A stretch of DNA of 64,000 nt from Phytophthora colocasiae (Eukaryota; Oomycota; Peronosporomycetes; Peronosporales; Peronosporaceae), in the NCBI GenBank assembly GCA_018806915.1, contig JAGKQI010000045.1:558001-622000 (forward strand), in the 5' to 3' direction. Positions 11,801-20,917 of the stretch are shown one piece after another. The notes under the pieces were generated by a model that ran no database searches, had not been told where the DNA came from, and worked only from the letters and a program-made list of their open reading frames with translations. The position numbers and the translations under genes were made by a program. Positions within the stretch are counted from its first letter, which is position 1; each line of letters starts with the position of its first letter.

Positions 11801-13064
11801 GGCAGCAACTCAAGCACAAGCCGGAACCACACTTCTGACGCTAAGGCCGTTCATGAACTCGAACAACTTTGGGGAATTCGACCCCAGAGCTACCCTCAGG
11901 GAACGTGTCCACTGGTGGGAGCGGTTTACGAATATGGCTTCTCAAGGAGGTTGGTCGACTAAGACGCGCATCCAGGAACTTAAGTTGAAGCTCCCTGTGT
12001 CTGCGCGAGACTGGTTTAACCAGCTACCCAAAAGTGTGTCCCGTGACTGGAAAGAACTGTCTTCAGAGTTCAAGAAACGTTATTGCAAAGCTCGGTCATC
12101 GTATTCTGAGAGATACTTCACTATGGCTATGAAAGACTCTGAGACTCCGCTTGAATTTTTCTACCGACTTAATTCTGCCGCTGGAAAAGCTGACATCGAT
12201 TTCCGGAAGTCGTCCAAGCGTCTTGAGAAGCATGTACTGCGATTCATCACGAAGCTTAAGGATGCGCGCCTGAAAACGTCGCTGCAAGGTCAGAGATTTC
12301 GGCGAATTTCAGACTTGGAATATGCGTTGCAGCAAGATGAAGATGTGTGGCGAACTGGTGACCAAGAAATGACCCCTGCCAAGTCTCGAGACTTCCGGGC
12401 TGACAATATTCCGCGAGGACAGTTCAAGCCCAAGCGTGTGCATCGGACTTATGTCGCAAGAGATATGGATTCTGAAGACTATGACTCTGAAGACTCAGAA
12501 AATCATAAGGAAGCTCTGAAATCCAATCAGGATACCAGAGATCAGACGGGTGATTCCAAAACTCCAAGTGCGACTTCAGAGTCTACCCGTGATGAAAGTA
12601 CTGCGCAGGCATCTTCGAACAATTCCAAGGCTCCACCAAGTGCAGATTGGACGCAGACTCTGACGAATGAGGTATATCGAGTGATGGATAACATGGGATG
12701 GCGTCCGCCGCCCCAGTCCCCGTCTGGATCGTCAGGTCAGGGGTTCCATCAAAGGCGTCATGAGAATGGTGGTTACTGGAACAAGTTCTGTGAAAAATGG
12801 CAACGCTCAGGACACTCAGAAGAAGATTGCTGGAGAGACGTCACGTGTGACCGATGTCAGGAAAAGGGACACCCGAGTCGAATGTGTCGGATGCCACCCT
12901 GTGAAGTATGTGGAAGAGTACACCCTGGAAAACCCTGTGAAGATTTGAAAACTCTGGAAGCACTCAAGCAACTCGCTCGACAAGGTGCACTCAAGGACAT
13001 GCCGAACCACCTACGGGAGAAACTCCTGAGTGATGAGGCGGACTCTGGGAAGCCGTTAAACTAA
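8817..13064 (+). CDS. gag: Gypsy-1 Gag polyprotein
   Basis: This is the structural capsid/nucleocapsid protein, 1,415 residues from the first ATG (MATPGSTRGG); the frame is open slightly upstream but without an ATG. It is far longer than a typical gypsy Gag. The N-terminal two thirds are acidic and serine-rich, with many S-E-D repeats encoded by TCTGAAGA-like DNA. A long charged coiled coil lies at roughly residues 640-830. The capsid-like core with WWERFTNMASQGGWS and ARDWFNQLP is near 1020-1060. A zinc-knuckle region near the end has CDRCQEKGHPSRMC and a further CEVCGRVHPGKPC. The frame ends TAA at 13062-13064. The protease frame lies downstream in a different frame, so expression needs frameshifting, re-initiation or a spliced RNA. 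Confidence 0.9.
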   Translation: MATPGSTRGGRRGRGRSIPTRQSKRLQGLSPEEQPDLDAIQKAAREKRKAAREKKAAENVSVPEPAVEDQPAEEPEAQETPAVPGEQGSEGPSEVEASGDEATTAREGGDEASEGGADMVESPEVIDLCSDSATSGQSVDEVKPEPGLSEEHVPRSPKSEDAPMSDDMAIKSEESLKTPSDESGRADSLDGERALRYVRRELRRWRDMDTGKVVPPSIEYMWPTMKPSADAFQKAAAATGDYIKWRCSSVFPEDMWISEFHARRHGFGWIQDLSYVEIPMSTLTAPECVAVLQTMLYEAGFEFQNLLPTWPQTQASAVVGSQVRSVASELQSRLAVELVEWATVTARLQVCRLPDSMKQEDTTGKNEADSVLPDEDADLQGRRLIMRLRVTGLRVTHSSDGSSSDEPPQSKRLQQRPPRPQIPSTPSALSTPSLSSLPQYESRSDNTRPESENPMSEDHSISQTRMSDVPIPSVIGTSDDQSSGFQTSRGSSTDSSLMSMSRGAASHMPPPTGSLALIAQGADVGGTVSEGMGIQVTRTLLPVKPESEDVDMPEERPEVPGAESGNQVSVGSSSRDFKQLSPEILPVSASTQSESHQSHRQSVKSEDLPRPPSRRLSSIASSRTKSEARSSQRSGPAQIELNIMRQQQEWQNRMEQAQMEFLARERLETMERDRRREQRDLEARREIQTLTERLLKSENARLEAERRADDAEERRSLVSENKLRNRSAAELETLKTELQNSENQRLESVFAERWRQREAEIEAERARATDEMKRDWISQMEALQQRMKVMEAERDREKESSQNMQRFQAGQLRNLRATLSQVQEARRVGHPDSATSNQVLHTGNPEVATMYPVSGSEIRSDARRVGVEPMSHSPALKTESREVATFQQGTPARSTGTKRVKLERNGGATAATATHVVQATSVTETKGDTRRAPTPRRDPPQKTEDRRPNGDRRASRRAKRHDRAPDSGGDSDNSSSDSASSPSEDSEPGEVVNLTAATQAQAGTTLLTLRPFMNSNNFGEFDPRATLRERVHWWERFTNMASQGGWSTKTRIQELKLKLPVSARDWFNQLPKSVSRDWKELSSEFKKRYCKARSSYSERYFTMAMKDSETPLEFFYRLNSAAGKADIDFRKSSKRLEKHVLRFITKLKDARLKTSLQGQRFRRISDLEYALQQDEDVWRTGDQEMTPAKSRDFRADNIPRGQFKPKRVHRTYVARDMDSEDYDSEDSENHKEALKSNQDTRDQTGDSKTPSATSESTRDESTAQASSNNSKAPPSADWTQTLTNEVYRVMDNMGWRPPPQSPSGSSGQGFHQRRHENGGYWNKFCEKWQRSGHSEEDCWRDVTCDRCQEKGHPSRMCRMPPCEVCGRVHPGKPCEDLKTLEALKQLARQGALKDMPNHLREKLLSDEADSGKPLN

Positions 13065-13117
13065 TATGCCCGTCGGATGGGGATCCGAAACGCGCCGGGC
13101 ATGGCGTTACCCCAGAG

Positions 13118-14443
13118 TTGTGTGTTCTAGTGTGTGTAGGGCCAGAGCTGAGAAAGATTCACGATAACACTCAACAATGCATGACTACTTTTGCCCAAGA
13201 ATCGACCATACCCTCTGGAAACTCAGGGAACGAGCTACCTGAGATCGCCGACGACGCCGACCCGACACCAGACGACTCAGTGTCGTTCAGGTTGAAGGAT
13301 GGCGAGTGTTATGGCTGGTGGGAAGATAACTACCCTGATCGGTCAAAGAGGGATGTGGTGATGGTGTATGGTGCTGTGAATGACCATCGGACCAAGATTC
13401 TCTTGGATACTGGTGCGACCATAAATATTCTGAGTTACGACTTTGCGCGTAAGCTCGGACTCAGACTCAAGTCGCACAAGCAGACCAAAGTGTCGGGGAT
13501 GGGTGGTGTTCCAACCTATATCGGTGCCAGCGCTGAGATCAAGTTGACGCTTGGGCCAAGAGTGGTATATATTGTGGATGTTTGGGTCGCGAATATCGGT
13601 GAAGGAATTGACGTGCTTCTGGGAATGGGTTTTATGTTTGCTGCTGGAGTGAGAATTAGTGCTCGTGAAGGTCTGGTGTCGTTACCAGACGAGGTAGTGG
13701 TGATGATTGGTAATTGGGAACCTGGTGATCACATTGGTCGTAACAGGTCGGTTAGACCAAGCGAGGCTGTCCTTCTGAGTCCGGGCGAGGAGTTCATTGT
13801 CCGAATTGACTATGGGCCAACGAACCCCCAGAGGGAAGTCGTGTGGGCCGGACGCGGTGACCGCTGGGTTACCCAGCTGATCTATGCGGCCCGATCTTGG
13901 CCCGTGGCCGTTCGCGTGGTAAACATCTCTGATAAAAACACGTGGGTCAATGAACTTTCTGATGTCGCGAGGATCGTGGAATATGGTTTCTTCCCAAGGC
14001 ATGGACGTTTCGTGCGTCCAGGTTCCGCTGCCTATCGTGATTGGGAAGTTCTGATTCTGGAAAGCACCCCGTCACCAGAGACTAAGAAACGTATGAAGAG
14101 AGAGGCGGAGGTGGAGGCTTTGATGCCGCAGCCCCCGTGTGTAGATCGCCCGGACTACCCATGGCCGACTGAAATACTGCAACGTCCAAGGTTTGACAAC
14201 GCTCGAGTGCAGTTCGTGAAACCAGAGTCACCACCGACCGTGAAACGAGTACGCTTCGCCCTGGATGCATTCACCCAGACGGAGAATGGTTGCTCCGGCG
14301 AGTCAACGGGAAGTGCGGACATTAGTACAGATACCAGAGATTTGGAAACATCCTCTGAAAGTACTCCACATACAGACCCTGGTGACTCGTCCGTTGTTAT
14401 TGCCGGAGACGGCCTTGACTCAAAGCCCCTGAGTGTATATTAG
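13118..14443 (+). CDS. Gypsy-1 aspartic protease region
   Basis: This open frame of up to 441 codons has its first ATG at 13181. It holds the retropepsin motif LLDTGATINILSYDFARKLG, followed by the second-lobe-like VLLGMGFMFAAGV. The downstream half is a proline- and acid-rich linker. It matures the Gag-Pol polyprotein. It lies 53 bp after the Gag stop and 44 bp before the reverse transcriptase ATG; neither junction is in a continuous frame. Confidence 0.88.
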   Translation: MCVLVCVGPELRKIHDNTQQCMTTFAQESTIPSGNSGNELPEIADDADPTPDDSVSFRLKDGECYGWWEDNYPDRSKRDVVMVYGAVNDHRTKILLDTGATINILSYDFARKLGLRLKSHKQTKVSGMGGVPTYIGASAEIKLTLGPRVVYIVDVWVANIGEGIDVLLGMGFMFAAGVRISAREGLVSLPDEVVVMIGNWEPGDHIGRNRSVRPSEAVLLSPGEEFIVRIDYGPTNPQREVVWAGRGDRWVTQLIYAARSWPVAVRVVNISDKNTWVNELSDVARIVEYGFFPRHGRFVRPGSAAYRDWEVLILESTPSPETKKRMKREAEVEALMPQPPCVDRPDYPWPTEILQRPRFDNARVQFVKPESPPTVKRVRFALDAFTQTENGCSGESTGSADISTDTRDLETSSESTPHTDPGDSSVVIAGDGLDSKPLSVY

Positions 14444-14487
14444 GTGACGCTCAGACCCCTGAGTTACCCGCGGACGATTTCGACCTA

Positions 14488-16272
14488 ATGGATGAATCCT
14501 GGGATATTCCTATTCAGGGGATGCCTGGAACGCCTGTGGAAAAATTACGAGTGGAATACGAGCGGTGCATGAATGTTACGAATGAAGAATTGGACTTGGA
14601 GCCGGGTGTATATATGCGAGAAGGCACGGAACTCCTCGCTCAATTACGCGACCAACTGGTCATGTTGCCTGAGCTGGAAGAATTGACACCAGAGTGTGAT
14701 ATCGACAGCGCTGATGTTGGAGAACCAGGAAAGACGACCCCAGAAATGGAGAAGAAACTGCGTGATATTCTGAGGTACCACAGGAAAATATTCCTGGGAG
14801 ATGGTAATGCAGCACCCGCACCGGCAAGGGGTGTGGTCTGTGATCTGGATGTGGGAGATGCCAAACCGGTAGCTCAACGTCCGAGATCCGTCGCCCCTCA
14901 TCTCATGCTGAAGGTATACGAGCTTCTAAAGAAACTCCTGGAAACTGGTTTGATTGAGTACTCTAACTCCCCGTGGGCATCTCCTATTGTGATCGTTCTC
15001 ACGAAGAATGGTGTTGACATACGAATGTGCATCGACTATCGCATCGTGAATGGCTTCATTCAACTGTCACGTTACCCTCTACCTCTTATTGACGATCTCT
15101 TAATTGGTTTTGAGGCTGCCATGTGGTTCATGAGCCAGGATATGGCTAGTGGTTTCTGGGCGATCAGGATGACGGAGCGCGCACGACTGATATCAGCTTT
15201 CATCTGCCCGTTTGGACATTTTCAGTGGGTAAGGATGCCGTTTGGTCTGAAGAACGCCCCTCTTGTGTATCAGGCTATGTTGGACAATTGCCTGTGGGGA
15301 TTCGTGAGACTGTCACCAGAAGAAGAAGCTGAAGTTGATGCGGAGGTTCTGGAATTCCTACAACTCCAGCCTCAGGACTCTGAGAAGCATCTTTCAGACT
15401 CTGAGAACCATACTCCGATTTCAGAGATGCCAGCACTCACAAGTCAGATGACCGTCTTTCAGAGGAATATTCCCGTCCCCACATGCATGGGCCCAGTCCT
15501 GGGGAGGAGTTCATACATCGACGACATCGCACATGGAGCACCGACTTGGGACCAATTATGTGACGACTTGAACGCCCTGCTTTTCAGACTTCGCTATTGG
15601 AATATTTCTGTGAGTTTGCCCAAGAGCGAGTTCGGGAAGTTGTCGATACCGTACCTATCCCGCGAAATCAGTGCCGAGGGTCTGAGGGCAACACCCAAGA
15701 TTGTCAAAGGAGTTGAAGAACTGCCATTTCCGTCTACGTTGAAGGGAGTACAGAGTTTCATGGGAAGCCTCAACTATTACAACAAGTTTATTGAGGATTT
15801 ACCGGTGATCGCTGCTACTCTCTATGAGTTGACAGACGAGCAGATTCGCGCTGGACGAGACCTGACTCGTGCGAAAGAGGCATTCGAAATTCTGAAACGC
15901 AAGATAGTCTCTACTCCACTACTCAGACATCCAGACCGAACCAGACCGTTTGTTGTCATTCCGCATGCGAACCCTTGGGCTGCTTCAGCAGTCTTGGGAC
16001 AAGAATATGAGGGAATAATACACCCGGTCCGGTTCACGGGTCGTGTCCTGAACGATGCCGAACTCAGGTATCATATCGCTGAGAAAGAGGTGATTGCGAT
16101 CCTCAGAGTTTTAGAAAACTTCAGAGCTCTGGTGGAGTCAAGTCCGGTGATTGTGGTTTATACCAGATACTCTGTCCTGAAATGGTTGCTGACATCGAGT
16201 TCCACCGACGGCAGAAACGTCAAGTGGGGTCTGAAGTTGTCGCAGTGGAACTTGGAGATCCGCCGGGTTTAG
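14488..16272 (+). CDS. pol: Gypsy-1 reverse transcriptase (frame ends early)
   Basis: This 594-residue frame begins MDESWDIPIQG. The reverse transcriptase motifs are clear: IRMCIDYRIVNGF, LPLIDDLL, DMASGFWAI, FGHFQWVRMPFGLKNAP and the catalytic SYIDDIAHGAP (YIDD box). The connection follows with LRYHIAEKEVIAIL. The frame stops at TAG (16270-16272) just after LEIRRV. The next bases, read one position over, continue as the linker to RNase H (GFSDEDGLPAILGAGITPRE), which aligns with the unbroken linker of Gypsy-2 (EDEILGAIAANITPR). A single extra T in the TTT at 16268-16270 accounts for the break. Confidence 0.92.
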   Translation: MDESWDIPIQGMPGTPVEKLRVEYERCMNVTNEELDLEPGVYMREGTELLAQLRDQLVMLPELEELTPECDIDSADVGEPGKTTPEMEKKLRDILRYHRKIFLGDGNAAPAPARGVVCDLDVGDAKPVAQRPRSVAPHLMLKVYELLKKLLETGLIEYSNSPWASPIVIVLTKNGVDIRMCIDYRIVNGFIQLSRYPLPLIDDLLIGFEAAMWFMSQDMASGFWAIRMTERARLISAFICPFGHFQWVRMPFGLKNAPLVYQAMLDNCLWGFVRLSPEEEAEVDAEVLEFLQLQPQDSEKHLSDSENHTPISEMPALTSQMTVFQRNIPVPTCMGPVLGRSSYIDDIAHGAPTWDQLCDDLNALLFRLRYWNISVSLPKSEFGKLSIPYLSREISAEGLRATPKIVKGVEELPFPSTLKGVQSFMGSLNYYNKFIEDLPVIAATLYELTDEQIRAGRDLTRAKEAFEILKRKIVSTPLLRHPDRTRPFVVIPHANPWAASAVLGQEYEGIIHPVRFTGRVLNDAELRYHIAEKEVIAILRVLENFRALVESSPVIVVYTRYSVLKWLLTSSSTDGRNVKWGLKLSQWNLEIRRV

Positions 16273-18766
16273 CGACGAAGATGGACTCCCAGCTATACTC
16301 GGTGCGGGCATTACCCCCAGGGAGCATCTGGACGAAGTCTCTGAAAATCTGATCCCAGTCAAGGGGCGAGTCAAGCCGCCAGTTCCTATCAGTGTGGAAA
16401 TGCTGGAAGCAGATTATCAGGGCTATGTTCTGAGTTTTGATGGTGCCGCAAAGACGTCTACCCGTCTGGGAAGCTGTGGGTGTATACTCTGGGAACTCCC
16501 GGGGTGGAGCGTTCTGGAAGCCCGAGGGTTTCCCCTGACGGATGTCACGGTGAATGACTCCGAATACTGTGGCCTGAATTACGGTCTGAAGATGGCACTC
16601 GACTACGGAATACAGGAGTTGGTGGTTGTGGGAGATTCGCGCATCGCGATACAACAGTCTCAGGGACTGATCAACTGCAATCAGCCTAACTTGCAACGGA
16701 GGTTGGCCGAATTTGAGTCTCTGAAAACGAAGTTTCGGACTCTGAAGTTGGTGCATGTGAAGCGCGAGTTTAACCAAGCAGCGGATTACCTGACCTCGAA
16801 GACTTTGACTCTTGGGGAAGCTTGGCAGGTGCAGGACGAGGATGAACTCATACACCTGCAACTGGTATCCAAAGTTCATGAGAAACTGATGAAGCCTTGC
16901 TCAGCCCCGGACCTGGAAGCTCGAGAGTCAAAAATATCAGACTCTGAAGAACGTAATGCGTCACCAGATTCTGAGAATGTTTTTGATCCGGAATCCGCAC
17001 CCCTATCTCGATCGGCCAGAGTGTTGATTGCTGTAACCCGTGCCCAAGCTCCGCCTGACGCTAATCTGCCTGAGGGTGATGACGAACGAGAACCTTTGGG
17101 GCCTTTGGAGTTCCAGGCAGAACGCTGGCGACGGATCAAGGCGCATCAGAGCCAGGACCCGTACTTGGTTGAACTCATGAAGTTTCTGAAAGGTGACGTG
17201 GGAGATTTACCACGACCCCGAGTCAGGAAGCTTGCCAGAGTTGCTGAGGATTTCGTTCTGGATTCTAGAGATGTACTATATCGCCTGAGTCGCGCTACTC
17301 GAGAGCGGCCCCGGGACAATGTTGACGAACTCAGACTGGTGGTTCCCAGAGACTTGTATCCAGATTTGTTACACTATGCTCATGAAGACTACCAAGGTGG
17401 GCATCAAGGAATCAGGAGAACCTTTGAGAAGTTGAGTTCGGAATTTTACTGGTTGGGTATGTATGCCGATGTGGAAAGATTTGTGAAGGAATGCGTAGAC
17501 TGTGCCAGTGGCAAGGGGCGACCCCCAAATCCTGGACCGTCCCCTGGAAATATTGAGCCCAGCCGGCCATTTGAAGTGATATCTATGGATTTTGTGACTC
17601 ACATGCCGAAATCCGCACGTGGAAACACATTTCTCTTGCTGTTCCAGGATATGTTTTCGGGATATGTAATGTGCAAGCCAATGAGCGTCACCACTGCTCA
17701 GGATGTAGCAGAGGCTTATGAGGAACGCGTTTTCAGAAACTTTGGTGCTAGCTCTCTGATTCGTCATGATCAAGATCCTCGCTTTATGAGTGAGGTCTTC
17801 AAGTGTTTCAGAGAACTTTTGGGTAGCAGGCAACGAGCTACTCTAGGGTACCGGCCTCAAGCCAACGGCCAGCAGGAGAGATCAGTACAGACTGTGGTGC
17901 GCGCGATTAAGGCATATATCTCTGAAGCTGATCAAAGTGACTGGGATGATCATGCCGAACGTCTGATGTTTGCCCTGAACACATCATTCGATGCCACCCG
18001 TCTGGAAACGCCTTTCTACCTGGTACATGGTTGGGATGCTAATGGGACGGTGTCCGCTATGCTTGGACCCAAGCCATCAACGACTCAGGAGCGAACTGCG
18101 TACGAATGGAGACGGAAGATGCAACGAGACTATAGCTATGCTCTGGCATGTGCCGAAGATCTCCAGAAGAAGGCAAAGCGTGACCGGTCTGAAGAACAGA
18201 CCAGGAAATGGAACGAGTTGTCAGAGCGTCTGAAGTCAGGTTTCGCTATAGGCGACGCTGTATGGCTCTACATCCCTAAGGTACAAACGGGATTGAGCAG
18301 GAAACTAGCACACATGTGGCACGGACCCTTCAGGATCGAGGAGATGCTGGACGATTTCAGAGTACGACTCAAGGTTGAAGATACCGGCTACCGCGTGAAC
18401 CCCTGGGTCCATGTGAGCCGTCTGAAGCCAAGGGCTCTGTTCCCCAGACGACCCACGGCGGAACTCCAGATTTCAGAAGATGATGATTTTGACGCCGCCC
18501 TGTTACCAGAAGATAGTTGGGAACCTGATACTGAAAACGGCGAGTATGAAGTGGAGAAGATTCTGGATACCCGTTGGAACAAGCGTACCAGGACGTCCAG
18601 ACGCCTACGCGAATATTTGATTAAGTGGAAAAGTTACGATGAAACTGAGTGGTTGCCGTTATCGAAGTTGAATTGTGGAGCATTACTTTACGAATTCAAT
18701 CAGAGTGCACGAGCACGAGCCCGTTTTCAGGCGATGCAGGCTGGAGACGATCATCCCAGAGTCTAA
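16271..18766 (+). CDS. pol: Gypsy-1 RNase H, integrase and chromodomain
   Basis: This is the downstream half of pol in the next frame. In order it has an RNase H domain (YVLSFDGAAKTSTRLG, then VVGDSRIAIQQS); the integrase zinc finger HEDYQGGHQGIRRT with ECVDCASGKG; the integrase core with ISMDFVTHMPK, RHDQDPRFMSEVF and YRPQANGQQERSVQTV supplying the D-D-E triad; and a C-terminal chromodomain (EVEKILDTRWNKR, YLIKWKSYDETEWLP). The chromodomain makes it a chromovirus-like gypsy, a group in which this module steers integration to particular chromatin. There is no ATG before the RNase H, so it was translated as part of Pol before the 1-nt lesion. Confidence 0.92.
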   Translation, partial: SDEDGLPAILGAGITPREHLDEVSENLIPVKGRVKPPVPISVEMLEADYQGYVLSFDGAAKTSTRLGSCGCILWELPGWSVLEARGFPLTDVTVNDSEYCGLNYGLKMALDYGIQELVVVGDSRIAIQQSQGLINCNQPNLQRRLAEFESLKTKFRTLKLVHVKREFNQAADYLTSKTLTLGEAWQVQDEDELIHLQLVSKVHEKLMKPCSAPDLEARESKISDSEERNASPDSENVFDPESAPLSRSARVLIAVTRAQAPPDANLPEGDDEREPLGPLEFQAERWRRIKAHQSQDPYLVELMKFLKGDVGDLPRPRVRKLARVAEDFVLDSRDVLYRLSRATRERPRDNVDELRLVVPRDLYPDLLHYAHEDYQGGHQGIRRTFEKLSSEFYWLGMYADVERFVKECVDCASGKGRPPNPGPSPGNIEPSRPFEVISMDFVTHMPKSARGNTFLLLFQDMFSGYVMCKPMSVTTAQDVAEAYEERVFRNFGASSLIRHDQDPRFMSEVFKCFRELLGSRQRATLGYRPQANGQQERSVQTVVRAIKAYISEADQSDWDDHAERLMFALNTSFDATRLETPFYLVHGWDANGTVSAMLGPKPSTTQERTAYEWRRKMQRDYSYALACAEDLQKKAKRDRSEEQTRKWNELSERLKSGFAIGDAVWLYIPKVQTGLSRKLAHMWHGPFRIEEMLDDFRVRLKVEDTGYRVNPWVHVSRLKPRALFPRRPTAELQISEDDDFDAALLPEDSWEPDTENGEYEVEKILDTRWNKRTRTSRRLREYLIKWKSYDETEWLPLSKLNCGALLYEFNQSARARARFQAMQAGDDHPRV

Positions 18767-19151
18767 TAACTCTGAAAACACATCTGGAAGTCTGATATCT
18801 GAAGGATTTCAGATATTGACCTTTAGAGTGTGGTAATCTGAGTGCGTGTTTTCAGAGACTTATTTCTGAAATTCATGTGTTTGGATATGTGATCGACCAT
18901 GTTGCTGCTTATATAAAACGACTGTGTGAATGTGAATATGGAAGTGAGTTTGTGGAGAATTAAGTACTGGAGGATACGAAGTTATGAATGATGAGATGAT
19001 GAGAAGGAGTGTGATTATGTGGAGTGATATTGAAAGATTAACGGATTAGGGAGCTACACTGAGGCCGGGGATTTACGTCACAAATGCAGACAACTATTTG
19101 GCTTCTCGAAGATGCAGCCTTCCCGTGGGCACCATGGTGGACGCCTGAGCT
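18767..19151. other. Gypsy-1 spacer between pol and antisense ORF
   Basis: This is non-coding on both strands. It still contains repeated CTCTGAAAAC, ATCTGAAGGAT and similar oligomers, showing that the enrichment is not caused by protein composition. Confidence 0.6.
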
Positions 19152-20862
19152 TCAGTAGTGAAGGGAGATCGGGTTCTCGGAACGCTCCGCAGGTGTCAAT
19201 TGATCCTTCTTGATGTCAGCAGGGACATACTGGAGCCACTCTTCGTCCGCATTCACCGTGGCCCATTGCATCCGAGCAGGCTCAATAGCGTCCAAGTCAC
19301 CCAGTTGCGTCTCCAGACTCAGACACTTGGGACCCCCCAGCTCTGTGACTCTGGGATCTTGCCAGATCCAAGGGCAGGACTTGTCTGGGACAACCCAGAT
19401 GCCAGGCTCTGAAAGCAGCGACTCTGGGAAATCTTTGTGCCCCAGGACCTTTCGGATGAGGGCGTTGTGCTGACGAATCATGGCGGCTCGACGCATGGAC
19501 CGGTACTTTTGAAGCTCCGCAGACTTTTCGTCAGCCTCAACATCCATGGTCACCCAATGCGTACGCTCCCAGAAGGCTTGAGCATGCTTCTTCATGCTGC
19601 GCACGATGTCTTCCACGTCAGCCAACACCATGGGCCCCAGTTCTTCCCGCTTGTGGAAGTAAAACTCTGAGAATCGGTTGTCGAACATGACTTTCCAAGG
19701 GGCACGCTTCTTGCGGAGGACTGCACAGTACCGCTCAGAGTCCCAGCGCTTCTTGAGGATGGCACATGAGTGCTTGTGCACCTCGTAGTCTGGAAAACCC
19801 AATGTCTGGCCAGTGGTGGTCTTGGTAGAGCTCACTCGTTGTACCCTGATACCATAGTACAACCAGGAGGATGCTTCACAGTCTGGTGTTTCCACCACCT
19901 GGAGCTCCTTGACCGTCAGAGAATTGTAGGGCTTGGATACCAGACTACATGCCTTCCCAGAAGAACTCTTGGGCTTCGATCCACTTCCACTGGTGGACTT
20001 CGGACGGGACTTGGGACTGGTATAGGTTTTTATGGACGCAAGGCTTCTCTTGGGCTTCTTGATAGGGATGATAGGCCCATCGTCAGAGTCCGAGTCGTCA
20101 TCAGAGTCCCGGGGACGCTTAGAGCCAGGACGCACAGCGATTCCGAGAGCGACAAGTCTGAAGACAAGAAGTCTCAGGACAAGAAGTCGGGGAGCAAGAG
20201 GTCTGGGAGCAAGAAGTCTGGGGACAAGAGGTCCGGGAGCAAGAAGTCCGATGACCACCCCGTCAGACTCACCATCATCAGAGCTCTCGTCGTCATCTTC
20301 GTCTTCAGACTCGATCACACCAGAATCCTTGTAATCCGGATCGTCCTTGGGGTTGTCGGCGGTGGACTCGACATCACTTTCTGGATAATTTACGTGACCA
20401 TCCAGATCACCCCAGGCTGCAGGCTCGGTACCAGCTGAGATGTGACGATCCACCACCTCGTCGGCCATCTGGTAATACACTTCAGGGACGTACTTGGCCC
20501 AAAGAGTAGCATCCAGGCGACGAGAGAATACCAGGCTCACCAACATCTGAATGAGAGCCGGACTGCTGAAGAGACTGTGAGCCGCTTTATCCGATGCCAA
20601 CCACTCCATGGCTTTATCATACTTGATCCCAGATAGCAGGGCTTGGCGGAGGTCGGGTCGAACTTCCTTCCAGACCACGTCACCAGGGAGTCTCTTGTGG
20701 ACTTCAGACTTTGCCACCTTAGAATCTGCATTCGCCGGAAGCGCCGATTCTTCAACGGGCTTGTGTCCGGACGGGCGACGCTGCAAATTCTTGGAGACAA
20801 AGAGTTGCAGCTACGCTACGCTCTGAAAACCGTCTATCAGAATGTTTGATAGGCCTGGCCAT
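19152..20862 (-). CDS. Gypsy-1 antisense ORF (nuclear-type acidic/basic protein)
   Basis: This long minus-strand frame lies between pol and the polypurine tract and overlaps no sense gene. It is open from about 20811 to 19152 (over 540 codons). The only nearby upstream ATG, at 20860-20862, is one frame off and would join if one T of the run at 20785-20787 were surplus; otherwise the first in-frame ATG is about 58 codons in. The protein has an acidic serine stretch, a pentapeptide region, a KRPRD-DSDDD-KKPKRS segment like a nuclear signal, and a folded-looking C-terminal half with APWKVMFDN, ELGPMVLADVEDI and HAQAFWERTHWVTM. The last motifs recur in the antisense region of Gypsy-2. The family is not recognised. 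Confidence 0.75.
20151..20250. repeat. 15-bp minisatellite inside the antisense ORF
   Basis: About six to seven copies of a unit like GACAAGAAGTCTGGG or AGCAAGAGGTCTGGG. On the antisense-ORF strand it encodes leucine-proline-arginine pentapeptides (LLAPR, PLAPR). Read on the plus strand it would encode lysine-serine repeats (DKKSG, SKRSG). The array is part of the open frame. Confidence 0.85.
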
Positions 20863-20904
20863 GATACACAGCTTGGAGAAAGTTCCGCACTGATGGATCG
20901 TGAC

Positions 20905-20917
20905 CAGGAGGGGCGGT
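20905..20917 (+). other. Polypurine tract, Gypsy-1
   Basis: The purine-rich run AGGAGGGGCGG lies immediately before the TG of the 3' LTR and is in the right place to prime plus-strand DNA synthesis. Confidence 0.75.

Noticed and set aside
19770..20438. 222-codon plus-strand frame in Gypsy-1
   Set aside because: Opposite strand of the antisense ORF; its Lys-Ser repeat comes from the minisatellite. The antisense frame is longer and has a conserved counterpart in Gypsy-2.
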